From JABDCD01 sp964469525 (GTDB lineage Bacteria; Pseudomonadota; Alphaproteobacteria; Rickettsiales; SXRF01): DNA of 64,000 bases. Positions 57,319 through 64,000 of this stretch are shown here, in pieces (within the stretch, counting starts at the first letter, position 1; each line of letters starts with the position of its first letter). A program made the position numbers and the translations under genes. The notes beneath the pieces are model-generated. The model was not told the origin of the DNA and did no database searches. It saw only the letters and a program-made list of their open reading frames with translations. The stretch lies in contig CAYXYU010000010.1 of the NCBI GenBank assembly GCA_964469525.1, positions 14,524 to 78,523 on the forward strand, given 5' to 3'.

Positions 57319-58199
57319 TCCGCCCACTCCCCCCGAAAATCGAGCACCACCGGGCCATGCAGCAACACGTGCCCGCCCGCTTCATCCCAGCGGACCATCA
57401 GCACCTGCGTGGCGTCGTCCCGCTTCAGCGTCAGCGTATGGTATTTATCGGTCGCCAGCAGGCCGCGCCGTGCCGCCGCCACTTTGACCGCGCAGGCTGC
57501 CGTGCCGCAGGAGGCGGTCAAACCCACGCCGCGCTCCCAGACGCGCATCTGCACCGTGCCGGAGACGGCGTTGCCCGACACCATGGCGATGCTGACATTG
57601 ACGCCTTGGGAGAATAACGGGTGCTTTTGCAGCTGCGGGCCCACGCGCTCGATGCGGTCGAGCAGACTCGCATCCTGCACCAGGAAAACCACGTGGGGAT
57701 TGCCCATGCTGACGCAGACCGGATCGCTTAAGCCCTCAATGGAAAGCGGCACATGCGCCGTATCGACCGGCTGCGATAGCGGAATATCCTGCCAATTGAA
57801 ACGCGGCGCGCCCATATCGGCGGTGACCAGCCCGCTGGCGCCTTTCCAGCTTTCCACCCCCGCGCCCCAGCTGTGTTTGGCGCAATGCAGAATGCCGGCG
57901 TTGGTCTGGACATCGGCTTTTTCCACACCCGCTTCTTCCATGAGCAGCCAGCCGACGCAGCGCGTGGCGTTGCCGCAGGCATCCACTTCACCGCCATCTG
58001 CATTATAGATACGCATGAACACATCCGCCTCCTGCGACGGCTCCATGATGATGACCTGATCGCAGCCGCCGGTCAGATCGTTGTTGCGGTCGGCAAGGCG
58101 GCGCAGCTGGTCGGAACGCAGGCGAAGCGGGTGGGCGCGGGCGTCGAAAATGACGAAATCATTCCCGGCGCCGTGCATCTTGGTGAAAGAGACGGACAT
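57315..58199 (-). CDS. dapF: Diaminopimelate epimerase
   Basis: DapF converts LL- to meso-diaminopimelate for lysine and peptidoglycan. Both catalytic Cys regions are present: EVDACGNATRCVGW and GLTASCGTAACAVKVAAARR, with MHGAGNDFVIFDA at the start and SMGNPHVVFLVQDA in the middle. Length (294) is slightly above average. It overlaps mtaB by four bases; the order dapF-mtaB-ftsY on one strand is a known alphaproteobacterial cluster. Confidence 0.96.
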   Translation of the reverse strand: MSVSFTKMHGAGNDFVIFDARAHPLRLRSDQLRRLADRNNDLTGGCDQVIIMEPSQEADVFMRIYNADGGEVDACGNATRCVGWLLMEEAGVEKADVQTNAGILHCAKHSWGAGVESWKGASGLVTADMGAPRFNWQDIPLSQPVDTAHVPLSIEGLSDPVCVSMGNPHVVFLVQDASLLDRIERVGPQLQKHPLFSQGVNVSIAMVSGNAVSGTVQMRVWERGVGLTASCGTAACAVKVAAARRGLLATDKYHTLTLKRDDATQVLMVRWDEAGGHVLLHGPVVLDFRGEWAE

Positions 58200-58392
58200 G
58201 GCAGGAAGTATAGTGCGACAGCCGTAAAAGGAAACGGGGAATTACCCGCGGCGCAGGCCTCTCTCAGCGCCCCCAGATCCAGCCGAAACTGCCTCCGATT
58301 TCTCCGAGCAATTTTCCCTGAAAAATCAGCACCTGGTTCCCCATAGGTTTAAATATTATTATATTACAATATGATAAATTTACACATAAAAA

Positions 58393-58421
58393 TTGTGCAG
58401 TGCAGCAATTTATGCTATTAT
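58393..58421 (+). promoter_or_regulatory. Promoter of the DUF378 gene
   Basis: TTGTGC (58393-58398), 17 bases, TATTAT (58416-58421), about 60 bases before the ATG, in an AT-rich stretch. Other bases of the 58200-58480 gap hold no gene. Confidence 0.5.
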
Positions 58422-58480
58422 TAGACTAGGTTAAAAGGCTTTCTTTTAACCGTGCATATTGGGGAGGAGGTTTAAAAGCT

Positions 58481-58666
58481 ATGTTGCAGAAGTTAGCGCT
58501 ACTGTTGGTCATTGTAGGCGCCGTGAACATCGGTATGGTGTCGTGGGCGCACGTTGACCTCATCGCGGTGATTTTTGGCCCGTTGGCCCATGTCATCAGC
58601 GTGCTGGTAGGCTTGTCTGGCATGTATATGTTGCTTACGAACTATACAACGCTCTTGAAGAAATAA
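58481..58666 (+). CDS. DUF378 small membrane protein
   Basis: A 61-residue protein with two helices, matching DUF378: LLLVIVGAVNIGMVSWAHVD, LIAVIFGPLAHVISVLVGLS and GMYMLL near the end. The family is common and of unknown function. GGGGAGGAGG stands a few bases upstream of the ATG, and a strong terminator follows, so it is a single-gene transcript. Confidence 0.85.
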   Translation: MLQKLALLLVIVGAVNIGMVSWAHVDLIAVIFGPLAHVISVLVGLSGMYMLLTNYTTLLKK

Positions 58667-58690
58667 GCCTGACACAGCTTGAAACCAATT

Positions 58691-58726
58691 CCCCGCTGCC
58701 CCCCATAAGGGCAGCGGGTTTTTTTT
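58691..58726 (+). terminator. Rho-independent terminator after DUF378 gene
   Basis: CCCCGCTGCC...GGCAGCGGG forms a stable stem followed by eight T. Confidence 0.93.
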
Positions 58727-58732
58727 GGGGGA

Positions 58733-58862
58733 TTGTCATCCCGCCCTCCGAATTTTGCGCAGCAAAATTATAGGGGAATCCAGTAGCGCTGGGTCTGCGA
58801 CGCAGTAGCACTATCCGCGCCCATGGCGCTTTAACTGGATTCCCGCTTTCGCGGGAATAACG
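58733..58862. repeat. Palindromic repeat after the DUF378 terminator
   Basis: It begins TTGTCATCCCGCCC and ends GCTTTCGCGGGAATAACG, with inner GGGGAATCCAGTAGCGCTGG and CCATGGCGCTTTAACTGG. The inner part CGCGCCCATGGCGCTT is shared with the element at 17568-17693, linking the two families. Confidence 0.7.
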
Positions 58863-58870
58863 AATTAAGT

Positions 58871-59074
58871 TTAAGCAAAACTCGACTCTTCCAGCCTGTA
58901 GCGGTGGATAAAGGCTTCCAGATCGGGGGCAGGCTGGTTGCCCGGCAGGTGATGGGCCTGCTCGCAGGCGCGCGCGATGCGGGCGCGGCGGGCCTCCCAT
59001 GACTCCGGGCCGGGCTTGACGTTATCCTGAATATAATCCGGCTGATGTTTCAGCGCGTGGTTGCGGCGGTGCAT
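58871..59074 (-). CDS. Hypothetical 67-residue protein
   Basis: A short basic protein (MHRRNHALKHQPDYIQDNVK...) with a predicted helix RRARIARACEQAHHLPG and a C-terminal DLEAFIHRYRLEE. The last 35 residues faintly recall antitoxin VbhA-like helices (R...A......G..P..E....YR.GE), but there is no Fic toxin nearby, so no function is assigned. Confidence 0.4.
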   Translation of the reverse strand: MHRRNHALKHQPDYIQDNVKPGPESWEARRARIARACEQAHHLPGNQPAPDLEAFIHRYRLEESSFA

Positions 59075-59141
59075 AAAATCCTCAAATACGAAGCGTTATT
59101 CTATACAAAATAACATTAACAGCCCATATGGAAATGCTCAC

Positions 59142-59212
59142 TTGTCATTCCTGCGAAAGCAGGAATCTTGCTTCATCAGATACAAGGCTCCTGCTTACGC
59201 AGGAGTGACAAA
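59142..59212. repeat. Palindromic repeat upstream of the short hypothetical gene
   Basis: A full inverted repeat: CTTGTCATTCCTGCGAAAGC at the left and GCAGGAGTGACAA at the right, with a second inner pair AGCAGGA/TCCTGCT. It ends eight bases before the dcd stop. Confidence 0.8.
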
Positions 59213-59220
59213 TCTCAAGG

Positions 59221-60450
59221 CTAAAGCGCCTTAAACTGCTTCGCCAGTTTCAGCGCCTGGCCCTGGTAGTTGGAAACCACATCCTGCCCGTAGAGCCGCT
59301 CGGGGCGCGTGACCATGCGCTCGTAGCGCAGCCAGCCGACCGTCTGGCCGTGTTCGAGCAGGAACGGCACTTCGTGCGAGCGCACTTCGAGCACGCCACG
59401 GCTGCCGGGCGTCTTGCCGCTGTCGGCGTTCCAGCCGAAACCGGGGTCGAAGAACCCGGCGTAATGCACACGGAATTCGCCGGCGCGCGTGTCGTAGGGG
59501 AGCATTTCGGCCGCCAGGTGCTGCGGCACGCCCACCTCCTCGCGCGTCATCAGGATGAAGAAATCCTCGGGGTACAACGTCAGGTGCGCCGGGCGGTCGG
59601 CGCTGTAGCGCAGCGGGTCCCAGAATTCGAGCGGGTTATAATCGCGGCGGGCCAGGTCGATGCGCGGGGCGTGCTTCCTCGCCTTCCAGCCGATGATCTC
59701 GCCTTCCTTCTGCGATCCCTTCAGATCGACGGTGAACGGCACGAACCCGACGCGCTCGGTCAGCCTGCGCTTCACCTCCTCGTCCTGCGTGCGGACGATC
59801 TGGCCGGTATCGACCAGGTTTTTCCATTCGCGGGTTTCGATGTCGCGCGGGCGATTGCCGCGGTAGGTGCGGCGGAAGCGCAGCTGGTTCAGCCGGTCGC
59901 CGGCTTTGACGACGACGCTGAAGCTGCGCGGCACGACTTCGACATAGAGCTCGCCCTTGTTGTAGCCCGCGTCGAGCTGGTCGAAGGCGGTGCCCTCGTC
60001 GGCGATCAGGCGCGTGAGAATGTCGAGCCGGCCGGTCGAGCTTTTGGGGTTGGCGACGGCTTCCACTTCGCTGCGCAGCGCCACCTTTTCCTGCAGCGGG
60101 ATGACATAGACCTGCCCGCGCACCAGCACGTTGCCTTTTGTGAGGTCGAGCTTCAGATGCTCCGAGCGCTCATCGAGCTGGCGCATTTTCTGCAGCACCT
60201 TGACGCCGCGGCCCGGCAGGAAGCTGGTATCGACCGGGTACGCCACATCGCCCAGCCGCAGGTCGATGCTGGCCGGTTGGATCTGGTCGTCCTCAATCGG
60301 CGCCTCCTCGCGGACGGTCCTGATCTTGCCATACTCGGACGTACCCCCGATCATCTCGCGCAGCACCTGGCACGGCAGCACGCCCGTGTTGATGGCACTC
60401 TCGGGCGCCTCGAGCGCGTGGTTCTCCTGTACAACTGCCGTTTCAGCCAT
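59221..60450 (-). CDS. dcd: 2'-deoxycytidine 5'-triphosphate deaminase (long form)
   Basis: It deaminates dCTP to dUTP for thymidylate synthesis. This is the two-domain alphaproteobacterial form (409 residues, about twice the E. coli Dcd). The N-terminal half has IQPASIDLRLGDVAYPVDTS and NPKSSTGRLDILTRLIADEG; the C-terminal half has HAPRIDLARRDYNPLEFWDP and HYAGFFDPGFGWNADSG. It is divergent from the helicase gene. Confidence 0.93.
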   Translation of the reverse strand: MAETAVVQENHALEAPESAINTGVLPCQVLREMIGGTSEYGKIRTVREEAPIEDDQIQPASIDLRLGDVAYPVDTSFLPGRGVKVLQKMRQLDERSEHLKLDLTKGNVLVRGQVYVIPLQEKVALRSEVEAVANPKSSTGRLDILTRLIADEGTAFDQLDAGYNKGELYVEVVPRSFSVVVKAGDRLNQLRFRRTYRGNRPRDIETREWKNLVDTGQIVRTQDEEVKRRLTERVGFVPFTVDLKGSQKEGEIIGWKARKHAPRIDLARRDYNPLEFWDPLRYSADRPAHLTLYPEDFFILMTREEVGVPQHLAAEMLPYDTRAGEFRVHYAGFFDPGFGWNADSGKTPGSRGVLEVRSHEVPFLLEHGQTVGWLRYERMVTRPERLYGQDVVSNYQGQALKLAKQFKAL

Positions 60451-60633
60451 GGATGTTCATCAACAATTATTACGGAAAAGATGTATTCGGATGCACAACG
60501 AATGTCCATGGGAAAGGAATATGGAAATACATAAGCACTTCAATTGCTTAATTTGTAACATAATCTTAACGAGTGACCATGCTTTGGATAAGGTAAACTG
60601 GATTACCAAATAAAAACAGAAAAGCAGAAGGTT

Positions 60634-63330
60634 ATGGAACCATCACTTATCGATAAAGCCTTTTTGCGTAACCTTAAAAAATTCGCAAAACATGGCTATG
60701 ATTTCAGCAACGGTACCAAGCATCAATTACGCAAGGGAACGCAGCACGAAGCCTTCAATGGTTTTACGCGCGGATTTAATGAAGGCCAGCGTCACGGCTA
60801 TTTCGAGATTCCCACTGGCGTAGGCAAAACCGCCATTTTTATTTCACTCATCAAAAACTATCTGGATGCCGTCAATGGTGCGCCTGACGCGCCACGGGTA
60901 CTGATCGTGGTTCCCTCAACTGATCTTGTCATACAAACAGCTAAATCTATTGCTAAATTCATGCCGGACATTGCGCCGAAAATTGAAGCTGATGATGATC
61001 AGGGTAGGATTATTGATTGGGAAAAAAGCGATATTGGCGTTCAATATGGCAATATGAAACATGCTGCCCGAAAACCTAAAGTTCTCATCACTACCTATCA
61101 ATCCTTATGCAAAGATACTAACGATAAAACCTATCCGCCTTCGGAGTATGGATTCGTTATCTACGATGAAGGTCATAACACCACTGCCCCTAAGTTCGGT
61201 AAAGCAGTGGAGAAATTTAAAAACTCCATCCAATTGGCGGTTACAGCTACACCAGAATATTCTGAAGATAAGACTGTGGCAGAGAAACTACCTCACTGTT
61301 ATTTCCGGCTACCGCTGGCAAAGGCAATTAACCGTGAGGATCTATGCCAAGTTGATCCTATTCTCATCAAAACCAATTACACTATTGATAAACGCAAATT
61401 TGAGAAGTTCGTCGAACAGCAACAGGGTAGATTTTTAACTAAAGCCCAATATGAGACGTTGCTGAATCAGGAAGCACGCAACACCGCTGCTATTAAAACC
61501 TATCTGCTCGGGGGAGATCCTCATACCGGTGAACGGTATTTTGGCCAGACCGGCATGATTTTTGGCGGCGGCGTGAAGCACTGCGATGATTTCGTGCGAC
61601 AGATACACAAGGTAATCAATACTCCTACCTATAAGCCCATCCGGGACTGGCTCCAAAAGGAGGGTATCGCTCTTATTGCACCGCTTCATAACAAAATAAA
61701 AACGGTGGAACTTACCATCGATGGACAGAAGCGCTCCTACACCAAAGACGAAGTGAAAGACTTACACCGCCGCGGAAAAGTACTGCTGCTGATCTCCGAC
61801 AAGGAGTTAAAGGAAGGAACGGACTTTCCCCGAGATAGTATCATTATGGAGCTGGTGGATAGGTTATCGGTGGTCGATGCCACACAACGCTATGGTCGCG
61901 GCTTTCGGCTCGATCTACCTGATCCTGAGCATAACAATCTCGGTGATAAGCATAAACGCTGCAAAGTATTCAATCTGGTGGATAACAACACATTTGAAAT
62001 TTATGCCGATAAACCACAGATGCTGCCGCTTTATTGCGCTGAGATATTGGAAGGTGCAGAATTTCGTAAGCCCTTGCCCCGCAGTCATCTCATCAAGCGC
62101 TTTAAGAGTGACATTCCTAATGTAAATGACAGCCTTGAAAAATCTGGGTTCGAAGTGGTGACGGACATTGAGAGGGTGCGGGAGGTTAGTGCAAAGACTA
62201 AAAAAGCAAGGGAAAAAACGGAATTACCGGAAAAAGAACCTGATGATTTGACACTTGCAAATGAACTGCCAAAAGCGCTCGGCATTACTACTAAAAATTC
62301 AAAATATATCGCCTGGCGCAATGCAGTGGAGGCGCAGTTGGCAGCAGGAGAAACGGTGACAGTGGGTGGACATAAGATTCAGCAAATGCGATCAGACAAC
62401 AATAAATACAGCAAACCTTTCTGCCTCAACCGCAGTGCCCTTCCCACACTTGCCGAAAAACTTGGCATTACACTCACGGGAGAACTTCCAGAAAAAACAA
62501 TCGACGATTTGACGCTTGCATCAGAAGTACCAAACGCGCTTGGCATTGGTACTGGAAATCCTCAATACCTTGCTTGGCGTAATAAGGTGGAAGCGCAGCT
62601 TGCGAAAGGAAAGACAGTGACAATTGGTGGGTGCAAGATTCAGCAAATGCATTCATATAATCGTAAACCTTACTGTCTGAATCGCGCCGCCATTCCCTCT
62701 CTTGCCGAAAAACTCGGCATTACGTTCACAGCAGAGCTTCCAAAAAAAACTACCAGCGATTTGACGCTTGCAGATGAACTGCCAGAAGCGCTCGGCGTTG
62801 CTCCTAAAAATCCCCAATACTTCGCCTGGCGTAAAACGGTGGAAGCGCAGTTGGCGAAAGGAGAGACAGTGACAATCGGCGGATGCAAGATTCAGCAAAT
62901 GCAATCAGGTTCCCATAAATCTTATTGCCTGAATCGCGCCGCCATTCCTTCTCTTGCCAAAAAGCTCGATATTAAGCTTACAGGAGAGCTTCCGGTAAAA
63001 ACGGCTAACGATTTGGCACTTTCAGAAGAACTGCCAAATGCGCTTGGCATTGGTCGTACGAACCCTCAATATCTTGCTTGGCGTAGCAAGGTGGAAGCGC
63101 GGTTGGCGGCAGGAGAGACAGTGACCATCGGCGACTACGCATTTCAACAAATGCGATCAGGCACGAATCATAAGCCCTACTGCTTAAATCGCGCAGCCTT
63201 ACCGGACTTAAAGAGAGAACTAGAGATGCTAGAAGACCTAAAATCCAAACCTGTTACACCTCGTCCTAATCCTGCCCATCAATCTCCCGAAGAACGCGAA
63301 GCACAAAAGCGTAAAGGAAGGGAGAGATAG
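60634..63330 (+). CDS. Superfamily 2 DEAD/DEAH-type helicase with four C-terminal repeats
   Basis: An 898-residue protein. Residues about 30-430 form an SF2 ATPase: Walker A PTGVGKT (61-66), motif II DEGH (178-181), motif III TATPEY (204-209), and motifs V/VI LKEGTDFPRD...QRYGRGFR (418-425). It is closest in pattern to restriction-type/SSL2 helicases. From residue 530 four tandem units of 84-87 residues follow, each with DL-L--E-P-ALG, AWR--VEA-LA-G-TVT-G, QQM and CLNR-A-P-L; then a basic tail. No nuclease or methylase domain is seen. The gene is poorer in GC than its neighbours, suggesting transfer. GAAGG lies just before the ATG. Single gene between dcd and the 16S. Confidence 0.85.
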   Translation: MEPSLIDKAFLRNLKKFAKHGYDFSNGTKHQLRKGTQHEAFNGFTRGFNEGQRHGYFEIPTGVGKTAIFISLIKNYLDAVNGAPDAPRVLIVVPSTDLVIQTAKSIAKFMPDIAPKIEADDDQGRIIDWEKSDIGVQYGNMKHAARKPKVLITTYQSLCKDTNDKTYPPSEYGFVIYDEGHNTTAPKFGKAVEKFKNSIQLAVTATPEYSEDKTVAEKLPHCYFRLPLAKAINREDLCQVDPILIKTNYTIDKRKFEKFVEQQQGRFLTKAQYETLLNQEARNTAAIKTYLLGGDPHTGERYFGQTGMIFGGGVKHCDDFVRQIHKVINTPTYKPIRDWLQKEGIALIAPLHNKIKTVELTIDGQKRSYTKDEVKDLHRRGKVLLLISDKELKEGTDFPRDSIIMELVDRLSVVDATQRYGRGFRLDLPDPEHNNLGDKHKRCKVFNLVDNNTFEIYADKPQMLPLYCAEILEGAEFRKPLPRSHLIKRFKSDIPNVNDSLEKSGFEVVTDIERVREVSAKTKKAREKTELPEKEPDDLTLANELPKALGITTKNSKYIAWRNAVEAQLAAGETVTVGGHKIQQMRSDNNKYSKPFCLNRSALPTLAEKLGITLTGELPEKTIDDLTLASEVPNALGIGTGNPQYLAWRNKVEAQLAKGKTVTIGGCKIQQMHSYNRKPYCLNRAAIPSLAEKLGITFTAELPKKTTSDLTLADELPEALGVAPKNPQYFAWRKTVEAQLAKGETVTIGGCKIQQMQSGSHKSYCLNRAAIPSLAKKLDIKLTGELPVKTANDLALSEELPNALGIGRTNPQYLAWRSKVEARLAAGETVTIGDYAFQQMRSGTNHKPYCLNRAALPDLKRELEMLEDLKSKPVTPRPNPAHQSPEEREAQKRKGRER
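62221..63237 (+). repeat. Four tandem repeats of 252-261 bp in the helicase gene
   Basis: Units begin at 62221, 62482, 62734 and 62986 (residues 530, 617, 701, 785), with spacing 261, 252 and 252 bases. Each begins with ELP-K---DL. Between units the loop after ALG and the loop between QQM and CLNR vary most, while the Trp-Arg and CLNR segments are almost fixed. Confidence 0.9.
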
Positions 63331-63391
63331 CTGGATTCCGTCTTCCTCTTCGCCAAAACTTTGTGTACAACGCAGGATAAGAAGAAGAAAC

Positions 63392-63425
63392 AAAAAGGCC
63401 CGCCGTTTGCACGGAGGGCCTTTTT
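63392..63425. terminator. Bidirectional terminator between helicase and 16S
   Basis: AAAAAGGCCC-CCGT-TTGC-ACGG-GGGCC-TTTTT: a stem with T-tracts reading on both strands, placed between two convergent transcription units. Confidence 0.92.
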
Positions 63426-63540
63426 ATATTTTGTGAGAGCATCTAGGCACAGGTGGCGGACGTATCATGTAAGATGATTCGTTTAATCAGGCAGAGGACC
63501 GGGATAATCCCGATCATACTGAAATAAACAAAATCCTTAG

Positions 63541-64000
<460 letters not shown>

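Noticed and set aside
58871..59074. VbhA-type antitoxin
   Set aside because: Only a faint helix resemblance, and no Fic-domain toxin lies nearby.
59350..60534. A 394-codon open frame opposite dcd
   Set aside because: It covers the antisense of dcd, whose conserved motifs are on the minus strand; the product shows no family pattern.
62221..63237. Regular repeats that could suggest a CRISPR array
   Set aside because: The period is 252-261 bases, the units are coding and diverged, and there are no short identical repeats with unique spacers. No cas genes are present.
60634..63330. Cas3 or a type I/III restriction subunit
   Set aside because: There is no HD nuclease, no PD-(D/E)XK motif visible, and no methylase or specificity gene next to it.

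Overview
The window is GC-rich and comes from an alphaproteobacterium. Supporting signs are the lipA–COQ10/RatA neighbourhood, a long two-domain dCTP deaminase, an FYDLN-acid (TIGR02300) protein, a phasin, a fliL–fliM–DUF6468–motE flagellar set and the 3' part of a 16S rRNA gene. Two traits recall Rickettsiales: the 16S gene has no 23S gene downstream in the window, and palindromic repeats sit in frame inside protein genes. The Kdp system, NhaA, flagellum and GC-rich base composition do not fit a reduced intracellular parasite. The order is left open.

Layout. 1-4.2 kb: an accessory region with decayed genes (a possible alpha/beta hydrolase, a frameshifted universal stress protein), a PAP2 phosphatase, and a group III truncated haemoglobin / YeaR-like / alternative oxidase cluster that looks like nitrosative-stress or cyanide-resistant respiration. 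4.3-10.2 kb: a copper block on the minus strand (MerR regulator, Cys/Met-rich lipoprotein, Cu-ATPase, CopA oxidase, CopB) behind a MerR-type operator. 10.3-16 kb: envelope genes (OmpA-like barrel, BON lipoprotein, LpxR and a duplicated LpxR tail), RatA/COQ10, a VIT-type Fe/Mn transporter and lipA. 17-25 kb: rpoZ, then kdpFABC-kdpD with no kdpE. 25-29 kb: SDR, FAD oxidoreductase, tRNA-Pro(GGG), phosphomannomutase. 29.3-36 kb: two divergent flagellar operons (fliL/fliM/DUF6468/motE and flgF/flgG/flgA/flgH), with a sigma-54-like site before flgF. 36-50 kb: housekeeping and envelope genes (D-Ala-D-Ala carboxypeptidase, phasin, grpE, ftsX, ydcF, plsC, rph, rdgB, DsbD plus a redoxin, a methyltransferase, Slt). 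50.6-60.5 kb: nhaA, gltA, flagellin, ftsY, mtaB, dapF, dcd. 60.6-63.3 kb: a lower-GC helicase gene with four tandem C-terminal repeats of about 85 residues, convergent with the 16S gene.

Several families of palindromic repeats punctuate the window. They lie between genes and also inside or at the ends of lipA, mtaB and (by overlap) ftsY. The most notable items are the repeat-bearing helicase, the in-frame palindromic insertions, the apparently unlinked 16S gene, and the globin/YeaR/AOX and copper clusters.
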